Shown one piece after another: positions 41,090-49,463 of a stretch of 64,000 nt of DNA. Both the position numbers and the translations under genes were made by a program. Position 1 is the first letter of the stretch, and each line of letters starts with the position of its first letter. Under the pieces are notes generated by a model. It saw only the letters and a list, made by a program, of their open reading frames with translations. It did no database searches and was not told the origin of the DNA. Origin of the DNA: Porphyra umbilicalis (lineage: Eukaryota > Rhodophyta > Bangiophyceae > Bangiales > Bangiaceae); the NCBI GenBank assembly GCA_002049455.2, contig KV918849.1, positions 62,001 through 126,000 on the forward strand, read 5' to 3'.

Positions 41090-42721
41090 ATGACCCGCAA
41101 GCCCGACCCGGAGCGCGACACGGAGCGGAGGAGGGACCAGCGTCGGCGGCACCAAGAGCGTCTCGCCGTGCTCGCGCGGTGCACCTGTTCGTGCCACCTC
41201 GGTGGGTGCCCGCCGTGCTCCATATCGTCACCGTCGTGCGGCGGACGGGCACCATCACCGCCGCGCAACAACTGGGCGCCGCCGGCTGGGCGGCACCCTC
41301 AAAACGCCGGCGGCTACTGGGGCGGGGGGCAAGGACGGGCGCCGTCGCCGCCGCGCGCCAGCTGGGCGCCGCCGGCTGACTTGCACCAACACCAAGCCGG
41401 CGGCAACTGGGACGGGAGGCAAGGACGGGCGCCGTCGCCGCCGCGCGCCAGCTGGGCGCCGCCGGCTGACTTGCACCAACACCAAGCCGGCGGCAACTGG
41501 GACGGGAGGCAAGGACGGGCGCCGTCGCCGCCGCGCAACAATTGGGCGCCGCCGGCTGATTCGCACCAACATCAAGCCGGCGGCAACTGGGGCGGGGGGC
41601 AAGGAAGGGCGCCGTCGCCGCAGCGCAACAACTGGGGGCCGCCGGCATATCCGCACCCACACCAAGCCGGCGGCAACTGGGATGGGGGACAAGGGGGGGA
41701 GCTGTCGTCACCGGGCAACAACTGGGCGCCGCCGGCTGGTCGCCAGCCACAACAAGCCGGCGGCAACTGGGGCGGGGGGCAAGGACGAGCGCCGTCGCTG
41801 CCGCGCGACAGCTGGGCGCCGCCGGTTGATCGACACCCACATCAAGCCGGCGGCAACTGGGGTGGGGGGCAAGGACGGGCGCCGTCGCCGCAGCGAAACG
41901 ACTGGGCGCCGCCGGCTGATCCGCACCCGCGCCAAGCCGGCGGCAACTCATGGCCGCCGCCTGGAGGTCGATCAACACAAGGGGACGGCCATTGGGGCGG
42001 CGGGCAAGGACGGGCGTCGTTGCCGTCGCGCAGCGACTGGGTGCCGCCGGCTGGGCGGATCTCTCGTAAAGCCGGCGGCGGCGACGGACGACATCGGACA
42101 GGCGGGGGACCGCCGCCTGGAGGCGTGAACGGCGGCGGGCCGCCAGACCAAGGTCAACTCCTGCCGCAAGACGGGAGCGCGCCGCCGGCTCGCGGCTGTC
42201 TGCCGCTCGCCGGCGGCAGGTGCGCGCCGCTGCCAGACGGTGTGCCGCCTCAAGGCGGCGGCCAATCGCGTGGGGGCGAGGGACGGGCGGCGTTGCCGCC
42301 GCAGGCTAATCGTGTGTTGTCACAATCCGGCGGCAACCCCACACCTTCCGGGGCCACCCGCCGCGAAGGCGGTGGCTCGCAGGCGCCGCCGCCACCCAAC
42401 GGGCCGTCTGAAGCCGGCGGGGAGGCGGCACCGCCGGCTGCAGATCAACCGCAAGCCGGCGACGCACAGCCCTCACCCGCCGAATGCCGGCCGCCGGCAG
42501 CCACCGTGCACCCCCCGCCCGTCCCGACGTTGAGTCCAGGGGCTCCGGGGGAGGCGTCGGCGGACAAGCCGGCGGCGGGCCACGACAAGCCGGAGGGCCA
42601 CGACAAGTCGGCGGGCCAGGACCAGCCGGCGGAGAAGGACAAGCCGGCGGGCCAGGACAAGCCGGCGGGCCAGGACAAGCCGGCGGCAGCGACGGGCACG
42701 CCGCCGCCGGTGCACAAGTAG
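41090..42721 (+). CDS. Repeat-rich Trp/Gly/Pro protein inside the Harbinger element
   Basis: 543 residues from an ATG at 41090 in a good context (cccaccATGacc). Residues 1-32 are highly charged (RKPDPERDTERRRDQRRR...). A Cys cluster CTCSCHLGGCPPCS, a possible zinc-binding knuckle, follows. Then come eight tandem copies of a 30-residue unit of the type NWAPPAD.H.HQAGGNW.GG (from about 41260 to 42070). The C-terminal part is Pro/Gly/Gln-rich and ends in repeats of GQDKPA. I recognise no family. The last 238 bases overlap the start of the Myb-like frame, so the two could be one gene joined by splicing or a frameshift. Its place inside an intact transposon suggests a passenger or accessory gene. 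Confidence 0.55.
   Translation: MTRKPDPERDTERRRDQRRRHQERLAVLARCTCSCHLGGCPPCSISSPSCGGRAPSPPRNNWAPPAGRHPQNAGGYWGGGQGRAPSPPRASWAPPADLHQHQAGGNWDGRQGRAPSPPRASWAPPADLHQHQAGGNWDGRQGRAPSPPRNNWAPPADSHQHQAGGNWGGGQGRAPSPQRNNWGPPAYPHPHQAGGNWDGGQGGELSSPGNNWAPPAGRQPQQAGGNWGGGQGRAPSLPRDSWAPPVDRHPHQAGGNWGGGQGRAPSPQRNDWAPPADPHPRQAGGNSWPPPGGRSTQGDGHWGGGQGRASLPSRSDWVPPAGRISRKAGGGDGRHRTGGGPPPGGVNGGGPPDQGQLLPQDGSAPPARGCLPLAGGRCAPLPDGVPPQGGGQSRGGEGRAALPPQANRVLSQSGGNPTPSGATRREGGGSQAPPPPNGPSEAGGEAAPPAADQPQAGDAQPSPAECRPPAATVHPPPVPTLSPGAPGEASADKPAAGHDKPEGHDKSAGQDQPAEKDKPAGQDKPAGQDKPAAATGTPPPVHK
41260..42070. repeat. 90-bp tandem repeat, about eight units, coding
   Basis: Units are 90 bases long (for example, gccgtcgccgccgcgcgcca recurs at 41341 and 41431). 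The second and third units are nearly identical and the rest diverge, with the frame preserved throughout. Confidence 0.9.
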
Positions 42722-44091
42722 TGGACGTTGACGCCGTCGGAGGTGGCGTTGCTGCGCCGACGTACGCACCCCCACCCATGGGGACTGGGCTGGGGTGGAC
42801 GGATGAGGAGCGTGTGCCGCTGTGCAAGGCGTACTTAAGCACGTCCCTGGACCCCGTCAAGGGGGCGGACCAGAGTGGGCCGACGTTTTGGGCCTCGGTC
42901 GTGGCGGCATGGAAGGGGCTGCTGGCGGGGCGCCCTGGCGTCCGCCGGCGCACTGAGCGCGGCGTGGGGGTGGTGCAGAAGCAGTGGGACAAGATTCGCA
43001 AGGGCGTGAACGAGTTTGGCTCCCACTACATGGCGGTCAAGCGCATGGAGCTGACGGGCAACCCAAGTGACGAGGACATGATCAGCGCAGCGATGGCGCG
43101 CTTCTGTGGCGCCAATGTGTACGAGGCGATACGCAAGGACCGCACGGCGGACAAGGCCAAGGGCAAGGCGACCAAGCGCAAGGCCAAGCAAGTGCACTGC
43201 CCGTGGGTCCCGTGCTGGCGGGTGCTGCGGCACGTCGACAAGTTCAGCGGGGCCGCCGGGGCCGCCGCAGCCGACGGCGGCGCCGCCGGTGCCGGATCAG
43301 CCGGCGGCTCTCCCGGCGGCCGCTCGACAAGCGACTCTGACGAGGACGGAGAGGACGCGGGTGCTGGCGACTACCAGTCGCGCCCGCGTGGTGCGAAGGC
43401 CGCCAAACGTGACAAGGCGGCGGGCAGCCAGGAGTCGCGTATGTTCGAGGCGAGCACCGACGCGGTGTCCGCGCTGGCGCAAGCAACGTCGGAGCGCACG
43501 ACCGTGGCTTTTTTTAATTCGGAAGAGATGCGCGACACGACGGAAGCTGTCGCGTCTCGTCGCGCGCATGCTCGCAAGCTGATGGCGGCGGCCGGCTTGG
43601 CGCTGTCCCCGCCGGATACTTTGTCGGAGGCATCTCCGCCGCCGGCGTCTACAGGAGATGCGCCTCCGGCAGGGGAGTCTACACCCTCCACACCCGCGCT
43701 GACATCATCGTCGACGCCGCGTATGCCGCCGGCGCAGGAGCCGCCGGCTGGCACGGCGGTGATGCCGGCATCTACGCCGGCGGCGAGCGCCCCTGGGGGT
43801 GCGCCGCCGGCGTCTGCGGTCAAGACGACGACTGCTACTGTGTCCTCACCGGCGGCCTCGGCCGCCGGCTCTGGTGCAGCAAGCCACGGCCGGCGGTCGC
43901 CGTCGACAAAGAAGGCCAAGGCAGCGGCGGCTCTTGCCGCTGGGTCCAAGACACTCGACGATGAGAACGATGGCATTTTTGTGGTGCCTGTTTTTCCTGT
44001 GCGCGACGATGGCGCGGTTTGTTCGGAGGACCGGCAAGACGCTGAGGGGGACGACTCGAGTAATGACGATAGCAACGCGGAGTACCAGTAG
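42484..44091 (+). CDS. Myb/SANT-like DNA-binding protein of the PIF/Harbinger element
   Basis: 535 residues from the ATG at 42484. The first 95 are Gly/Gln/Ala-rich and overlap the preceding frame. The conserved domain (about residues 100-240) begins GLGWTDEERVPLCKAYLSTS and continues with DQSGPTFWASVVAAW, VQKQWDKIRKGVNEFGSHY and CPWVPCWRVLRHVDKF. This order (WT..E...L..A......G..Q....FW, then RW..I...V..F, then CW..L...KF) is that of the trihelix/Myb-like second protein of PIF/Harbinger elements, which in known systems helps the transposase reach the nucleus and the transposon ends. The C-terminal half is Ala/Ser/Pro-rich with KKAKAAAALAAGSK and an acidic tail. Residues before about 90 may be a shadow; translation from MGTGLGWTDEE (42778) is also plausible. 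Confidence 0.7.
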   Translation: MPAAGSHRAPPARPDVESRGSGGGVGGQAGGGPRQAGGPRQVGGPGPAGGEGQAGGPGQAGGPGQAGGSDGHAAAGAQVVDVDAVGGGVAAPTYAPPPMGTGLGWTDEERVPLCKAYLSTSLDPVKGADQSGPTFWASVVAAWKGLLAGRPGVRRRTERGVGVVQKQWDKIRKGVNEFGSHYMAVKRMELTGNPSDEDMISAAMARFCGANVYEAIRKDRTADKAKGKATKRKAKQVHCPWVPCWRVLRHVDKFSGAAGAAAADGGAAGAGSAGGSPGGRSTSDSDEDGEDAGAGDYQSRPRGAKAAKRDKAAGSQESRMFEASTDAVSALAQATSERTTVAFFNSEEMRDTTEAVASRRAHARKLMAAAGLALSPPDTLSEASPPPASTGDAPPAGESTPSTPALTSSSTPRMPPAQEPPAGTAVMPASTPAASAPGGAPPASAVKTTTATVSSPAASAAGSGAASHGRRSPSTKKAKAAAALAAGSKTLDDENDGIFVVPVFPVRDDGAVCSEDRQDAEGDDSSNDDSNAEYQ

Positions 44092-44121
44092 TGTGTTAGA
44101 GTGCGTATTGGACAGCGACTT

Positions 44122-44494
44122 CAAAGGTTTTTTTTTCCCCGTTGGGCAGGGTTTTTTTTTCCTACTTACTTCATCTTTGCGTCCGACAGAGAGTATCCCT
44201 CTCGCGTCGGTCCCGGGTAGCTCTCCACGCCAGCAGCGGCAGAGTTCTGCGCGATAGCCGCAGCGCTGCTCGCCGTCACGCCGACTTTGCGCCGATCCTG
44301 AGCTGCCGTGCTGTGCCTTTCGAACGCCGCCGCCGTCGGCGCGTCAGGAACAACTGTGCGTGCGTGGCGGCGGCGGCCTTTGGGCAGGTCTACCTCTCAA
44401 AAGGCATTCAAGGCAGGCTCCACGAAACACGCTCACGACTACACGCAGATGTAAGGAAAAATAAACCGCGAGGCGGGAAAAAAAAAAACCTTTG
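44122..44494. repeat. Segment bounded by poly-T/poly-A inverted repeats
   Basis: Caaaggtttttttttcccc at 44122-44140 is mirrored by cgggaaaaaaaaaaacctttg at 44474-44494. A second T tract (gggttttttttttcc) lies near 44148-44163. It is downstream of the Myb-like gene and may carry its 3' end signal, or may be a small nested insertion. Confidence 0.4.
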
Positions 44495-44719
44495 TTCGTC
44501 TCTAGTTAAAAGTACGGCTCCAAAAGCGTTGCTCTGTCCGCCCATACGTCCTCCGCCAGGCCATGCCTCAGCTTCAGAAGCTCCTCCTCGCTCCGCGTCT
44601 CTGCCCAAGCGCCTAACGCTTGCCCAAACGTGCCTACAGGCAGCCAGGCTACGTGTGCAATGGCGGGCGCAATGGCGGGGGGGGGATCACCGCCCCCCAC
44701 AAGGCCGTCCCCATCGTCC

Positions 44720-45850
44720 TGCATCCTCAGCACCACCGCCGGCCGCCTGACCGCCGCCAGCGGCAGCGGCCGCCGCCGCAACTCCCCCAGCACCCTGACC
44801 CGCAACCAAATCGCCGCCGGCGGATCCATCACCGCCGGCGGCGGCCGCTCCTTTATTGCCGCTGCCGGCGTTGCCGGCGGCGCCGCCGTGCGCACCCACA
44901 TCGCCCGCCGCCCCTCCGACGACGGCCGCCTGACCGCCAGCGGCGCCCGCCGCCGCCGCAGCTCCCCCAGCCCCCCAAACCGCAACCAAATCGCCGCCGG
45001 CGGATCCATCACCGCCGGCGGCGGCCGCTCCTCCATTGCCGCCGCCGGCGTTGCCGGCGGCGCCGCCGTGCGCACCCACATCGCCCGCCGCCCTGCCGCC
45101 GCCGGCGGCCTGACCGCCAGCGGCGCCCGCCGCCGCCGCAACTCCCCCAGCCCCCCACCCGCAACCAAATCGCCGCCGGCGGATCCATCACCGCCGGCGG
45201 CGGCCGCTCCTCCATTGCCGCTGCCGGCGTCACCGGCGGCAGCACCGTGCACACCCCCGAGTACCGCCGCCCCGCCGCCGCCGCCGGCCGCCTGACCGCC
45301 GGCGGCGCCCGCCGCCGCCGCAACTCCCCCAGCCCCCCCACGCGCTACCAAATCGCCGCCGGCGGATCCATCACCGCCGGCGGTGGCCGCTCCTCCATTG
45401 CCGCCGCCGGCGTCACCGGCGGCACCACCGTGCACACCCCCGAGTACCGCCGCCCCGCCGCCGCCGCCGGTCGCCTGACCACCGGCGGCCGCGCCGCCGC
45501 CGCAACTCCCCCAGCACCCCCACCCGCAATAAAAGCGCCGCCGGCGGATCCATCACCGCCGGCGGCGGCCGCTCCTCCATTGCCGCTGCCGGCGTTGCCG
45601 GCGGCGCCGCCGTGCGCACCCACATCGCCCGCCGCCCCTCCGACGCCGGCCGCCTGACCGCCGGCGGCGGCCGCCGCCGCCGCAACTCCCCCAGCCCCCC
45701 CACCCGCTACCAAATCGCCGCCGGCGGATCCATCACCGCCGGCGGCGGCCGCTCCTCCACTGCCGCCGCCGGCGTTGCCGGCGGCGCTGCCGTGCCCACC
45801 CGCAGGCCGCGCCGCCCCGCCGCCGCCGGCCGCCTGACCGCCGGCGGCCA
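44720..45850. repeat. GC-rich satellite, about 180-bp unit, six copies
   Basis: The anchor ggatccatcaccgccggcgg occurs at about 44821, 45001, 45180, 45365, 45547 and 45726. Each unit also contains two or more ccgccggcgg palindromes and a gcgcccgccgccgccgca-type segment. Frames through it are open on both strands because the unit lacks stops, so frames such as 44506-45435 and 45345-46013 (minus) are not taken as genes. It lies between the convergent 3' ends of the two Harbinger genes. Confidence 0.9.
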
Positions 45851-47010
45851 TACGGGTGCGAGACACACCCGTCGCGTCGCTTCTCGGTGACCATGTTGTG
45901 CAGGATGGCCACCGCCTTAGTGACGGTGACCATCTGCTCAACGGTGGAGTATTTGGCAGGGTGCAAAGCCACATGAAAACGTGCCGTAAGCACGGCATAC
46001 AGTCGTTCGACATCTTTCCGCAGGGCTTCTTGAAGTCGGTTAAATGTAACGTCTACTTCTGTCGTGGGGTCAGGAAACGGAGAGACGAAAAACGCCAACC
46101 GAGGATAAATACCATCCACAAGATAATACAGGAGCGTGCGGGTCGTGCCGTTAGCAGTGTAAGAGAATGTACGGGGCGGCCATTCTCCGTTCGTAACGGA
46201 TAAATATAGGGGGGAAACATGCATAACGTTGAGGTCGTTGTGAGATCCAGGACACCCCACAAATAAATGCCAAATCCAGAGGTCCTCATCACAAACGGTC
46301 TCCATCACCACGGAACGCTTCCCGTGACGATTCTGGTACATGCCGGCGAACGCCTTGGGGCAGTTGCGCCACTCCCAGTGGCTGCAGTCAAGGGAGCCCA
46401 TGCAACCGGGCATCCCGCGCTCAGCATTGCGCGTCAGAATGCGCTGCAGTTCTTCAGGGGTGGGGGGACGCAAATATGAGGGTCCAAACTCATCCACAAT
46501 AAAGCGCATCAACTCTCGCATCGACATAGCAATGGTTGAAGCGGACAGTCGCACATATTCATCAGTCCTGTCCGGCGCCTCCCCGTACGCAATGACTCGA
46601 AAAGCCGCCACCACTTTTTGCAAGGGTTGAGCCTGGAGCCGGCCAGTCGCATTGATGCGCTGCGCGAAAAATGGTCGGTCCTTCACGGCATTATATATAC
46701 GAAGAAACACGCTGCGCGGCACGCGGAACCGACGCTCAAAGTCACCCTCGTTGTAGACAGGCGGCTCCCCATTGAGACCAAAATAATCTCTCAGAATAGC
46801 ACGCAAACCTGAGCGGAAGTTACGCCGCTTATTCGGCCGGCGGCCCGGCACAGATCCAACATAACGCGGCCGCCGGTGCACCCGAGACCCACGGGCACGC
46901 TTCCGCCAATGACGTAACGCGTGTAGGTGTGCCGCAACCGCCGAAGCAATTTGTAGGCCCTCCGTATCCTCCAGCATAGCGTCTGCGGACAAATCAAAAG
47001 GGTCGTCCAT
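45733..47010 (-). CDS. PIF/Harbinger DDE transposase
   Basis: Starts at ATG 47010 (MDDPFDLSADAML). After a basic segment (RPNKRRNFRSGLRAILRDYF) the transposase core follows: FERRFRVPRSVFLRIYNAV, then QKVVAAFRVIAYG. The first catalytic Asp is in MGSLDCSHWEWRNCP, the second in VGCPGSHNDLNVM, and the catalytic Glu is in FNRLQEALRKDVERLYAVL. LLYYLVDGIYPRLAFFV lies between the last two. These are the DDE_Tnp_4/PIF signatures. The conserved part ends near AVAILHNMVTEKRRDG, about 45870. The remaining 45 or so residues are Arg/Gly-rich and read straight into the satellite, so the native stop has probably been lost and replaced. No internal stop or frameshift is seen. Confidence 0.85.
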   Translation of the reverse strand: MDDPFDLSADAMLEDTEGLQIASAVAAHLHALRHWRKRARGSRVHRRPRYVGSVPGRRPNKRRNFRSGLRAILRDYFGLNGEPPVYNEGDFERRFRVPRSVFLRIYNAVKDRPFFAQRINATGRLQAQPLQKVVAAFRVIAYGEAPDRTDEYVRLSASTIAMSMRELMRFIVDEFGPSYLRPPTPEELQRILTRNAERGMPGCMGSLDCSHWEWRNCPKAFAGMYQNRHGKRSVVMETVCDEDLWIWHLFVGCPGSHNDLNVMHVSPLYLSVTNGEWPPRTFSYTANGTTRTLLYYLVDGIYPRLAFFVSPFPDPTTEVDVTFNRLQEALRKDVERLYAVLTARFHVALHPAKYSTVEQMVTVTKAVAILHNMVTEKRRDGCVSHPYGRRRSGGRRRRGGAACGWARQRRRQRRRRQWRSGRRRR

Positions 47011-47465
47011 CGCGCGAAGAAGACGGTCGCCACGACGGTGGCGGCGGACGGCCGTCGACGACGACGGCGCCGCCCTGACGGTGCCACCTGCACTCGGATC
47101 TCCCCAGCACCCCAGAGTGAACACACCGCACGGACAGAGAAGATTTCCTTTCGCCCACCCCCCCGGCAGACCATTTCAATGCCCCCCGCTGGACTCCCGA
47201 AACTGTCGCATCCCGGGGCGGAGGCACGGTCGCCTGTGGTCGCGTGCTCGATGCGACGGTCCGTAGCAGTCGCGATGCCGTTGCAAACGGTGAGCGCTCG
47301 AACGCTCTCCCGCGACACAAAGTGCATGGTTTGTCACTGCAGTTTTCTAAAAAGCCGGATGCCACGACACAAGCATTTCGAACGGCGGCCAAAGCAGCGC
47401 CAGCCAATGAGAGAGCTGAACAAGATGGGGAGAAGCGCTCCGACTCCCCAAATCGTGCAGAGAAT
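47011..47465. other. 5' leader and subterminal region of the transposase gene
   Basis: No gene is supported. This stretch should hold the transposase promoter. I see no clear TATA box. Confidence 0.4.
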
Positions 47466-47517
47466 GGCAGAAAATGGGGGGTGAGGGGGACAAGGGCCTC
47501 ACCCCCCATTTTCTGCC
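47466..47517. repeat. Perfect 21-bp stem hairpin near the right Harbinger end
   Basis: 47466-47486 (ggcagaaaatggggggtgag...) is exactly complementary to 47497-47517, with a 10-base loop. It lies about 200 bases inside the right terminus and 450 bases upstream of the transposase start codon, so it could be a transposase-binding site or a control element. This is direct from the sequence; the role is inferred. Confidence 0.8.
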
Positions 47518-47679
47518 CGCTGAATCTGTGTGTACTTATATGATTCCGATCAACTAGATTCGCGTTTTCTCTCTTCGATTTGGGGTGCCCGACGTTGCTG
47601 TGGAGCCGTCCCCAACCCCAAGAGCCTAAATGGAGCCACGTGGAGCATTTGGGAGACACGTTTCTGACACGTATACACA

Positions 47680-47714
47680 TTCGGACTTCGGGAAGACGTT
47701 GTTGGGTGTGCTCT
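47680..47714 (-). repeat. Right terminal inverted repeat of the Harbinger element
   Basis: Ends agacgttgttgggtgtgctc and is followed by TTA at 47715-47717. Pairs with 39211-39245. Confidence 0.85.
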
Positions 47715-47717
47715 TAG

Positions 47718-48768
47718 GGTCGTTCCGCACCGGGCGGTATCGTCGGTAGACCGGTACGCGGAATATGCCGCGTACCGGTAAAACAAGAACCAGACATACC
47801 GTTGATTACCGGTCGTACAGACGATCCGGTATTTCTGAGCTGAACCAAATGATTGGGATTGGGGGCAGTTGGTCAGGGAGTTGTGTACATCGGTGACGTT
47901 TAAATCCTGAGAGACTGTTCAACAAATCTCACAACTTGCCAGTCCCAGCCGCCGGCCTGCTTTTCTGCCACCCCTGCCCAGCAGCCACGAAGACAGCAGG
48001 TCTCCCACTACCGACGTCTTAGCTATGGCGTCGTCTTCACCCCCCCCCCCCACCTGGGTGGCCGCCCCGACTCGGCCACGCGAATTGAGCGGCGCCGTCG
48101 GAGACGGCAACGCGTTGTCTTGGCGCTTGTGATGGCGCGGTCGAAGCTGGGCCTGCATGTGCAGGCTCGCGAGCGCGATTTGGCGTATGAGCGCCTCATT
48201 TGGGCAGACGAAGTAGACTCGCAGCAGCACGGCGTGGACATCCGCCGCAGAATCTTCAATAGCCGCGAGCTGCGGCGGCCCGCCCGCCGTGGCCGAGCCA
48301 GTAGGAGGAAGGGAGTCAATCGGGGCCGCAACAGCGGCAGCCGCCAACGCGTTCTGGGACGCCATCGTTGTTGGCACGCCGGCTGCCTCGCGGGAGGCAG
48401 ATGAAGACATACTTAGGAGACGTAAGCAGCTCGTGGTGAGTGCACGCGGGGGCCAGGGATCTACGGGTGGCAGTCGGAGCGCTTCTCTTTTCGAGAAGCG
48501 CCGCCGGTGTGCACCTTCCGGAGATCCCGGAATGGAATTCACTCCACAGAAAGCACTCAAGTTCCTTTTAATTAATTTCATCAAATCAGTGGGGCTCTAA
48601 GCCGTATTCTCTATGCGTACCGCGATTCACCTACCGCCCATCTTCGATCGCGGGCTCGGTATCGGGCCGCCCACACGTGGTCAACGTGGCCAGCTGTGGC
48701 CAATGGCTGAGCGAAACCGTATACCGCATACCGCGATACCGGCAAAAGAGCCCGGTGCGGAACGACCC
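47718..48768. mobile_element. 1051-bp inverted-repeat element with TTA duplication
   Basis: The termini are an 18-bp perfect inverted repeat (GGGTCGTTCCGCACCGGG at 47718-47735, mirrored at 48751-48768). TTA flanks both ends (47715-47717 and 48769-48771). Both sub-terminal regions are rich in cggta/taccg words. The TTA duplication suggests a Harbinger-type transposase moved it. It abuts the 8.5-kb element and shares its TTA. It holds at most one small frame and is probably non-autonomous. Confidence 0.8.
47919..48410 (-). CDS. Small frame inside the TTA-flanked element, unknown
   Basis: 163 residues from an ATG at 48410 (MSSSASREAAGVPTTMASQN...). The middle (VHAVLLRVYFVCPNEALIRQ, LASLHMQAQL) looks protein-like; the rest is Ala/Gly/Arg-rich. 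No family is recognised. It may be a remnant of a longer transposon gene. Confidence 0.3.
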   Translation of the reverse strand: MSSSASREAAGVPTTMASQNALAAAAVAAPIDSLPPTGSATAGGPPQLAAIEDSAADVHAVLLRVYFVCPNEALIRQIALASLHMQAQLRPRHHKRQDNALPSPTAPLNSRGRVGAATQVGGGGEDDAIAKTSVVGDLLSSWLLGRGGRKAGRRLGLASCEIC

Positions 48769-48980
48769 TTAGTGGGGCGTCTCGAAGAGGCAGAAATCAG
48801 GTCGGTCGGGATCGCGATCGAGGAAGAGGGGCCACGGTACGGCACTGCAATCGCTGCTGTGTTTCGCACCGTCTCTCCCGCCTTCGCGTCGCTCCTGCCG
48901 ACCCTGTTGACCACCGTCGGCTGCTCGAACACCCTCCGTGTTGCCTTGTCGACCGGGTCGGTCGCCCCCCCTCTTCCTCC

Positions 48981-49463
48981 ATGGCCACCGCGAAGCACAC
49001 CTCGAAGCGCACCGCGGTAACCGTGGCTTGCCTGTTGGTCGACGACATGTCTGCGTCGCTGGCCTTTTACGTCGACGTCCTCCCCTACGCCATGGATTAC
49101 GCCATGGACGCTGCCGGCGGGGCGGTGCCCGTCAAGGACCGCAGCCGTCGCGGGGACATCACCTTCACGTGCCTCAAAGCACGCGGCGGCGCGGAGGTCA
49201 TGCTCCAACTGCGCCCCGCGATGGACGACTACCTGCCAGCGGGGGCGATTGCGCCGCCGCCAACGCCGGGGTCGGGCTCCCACGTGATACTCTACGTGCG
49301 GGGGGTGGACGTGGACGCTGCGTACGCGGCGCTGCCGCCGTCGGCCGACGTGCTCAAAAAGCCCCGGACGATGCCGTATGGCTTTCGGGAGCTGGCGCTG
49401 CGGGATCCCGCCAATGGATACGTGGTCGTGCTGACCAAGCACGTCGGGAGCGCGTCGTCGTAG
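48981..49463 (+). CDS. Glyoxalase/VOC-superfamily protein
   Basis: 160 residues from an ATG at 48981 in a good context (tcctccATGgcc). It begins with a short basic leader, then VACLLVDDMSASLAFYVDVL, the first beta-alpha module of VOC proteins (v.v.Dm..s..FY...lg). A second module reads SHVILYVRGVDVDAAYAAL and the protein ends with FRELALRDPANGYVVVLTK, the typical ...eLal.DP.GN/Y....f pattern. The size is normal for the bleomycin-resistance/glyoxalase-like group. The substrate cannot be told. The N-terminal metal ligand positions of glyoxalase I are not obvious. The gene starts 209 bases right of the TTA-flanked element, which may have landed in its promoter region. Confidence 0.75.
   Translation: MATAKHTSKRTAVTVACLLVDDMSASLAFYVDVLPYAMDYAMDAAGGAVPVKDRSRRGDITFTCLKARGGAEVMLQLRPAMDDYLPAGAIAPPPTPGSGSHVILYVRGVDVDAAYAALPPSADVLKKPRTMPYGFRELALRDPANGYVVVLTKHVGSASS

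Larger units (their letters stand above)
39211..47714. mobile_element. Complete PIF/Harbinger DNA transposon, 8504 bp, TTA target duplication
   Basis: The left terminus 39211-39230 (GAGCACACCCAACAACGTCT) is exactly complementary to the right terminus 47695-47714, and similarity continues to about 35 bases. TTA stands directly outside both ends (39208-39210 and 47715-47717), the typical three-base target duplication of this superfamily. Inside are the two hallmark genes, a DDE transposase (minus, start 47010) and a Myb/SANT-like protein (plus, 42484-44091), plus a repeat-rich passenger gene (41090-42721) and a large satellite. Most family members are 3-6 kb, so this one is unusually long. The interior is saturated with GCCGGC-type motifs. 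Both key genes lack stops in their conserved parts, so activity is possible. Confidence 0.85.

Noticed and set aside
44506-46013. Minus-strand open frames through the satellite
   Set aside because: The repeat unit has no stop in several frames; the coding appearance is a by-product of the repeat.
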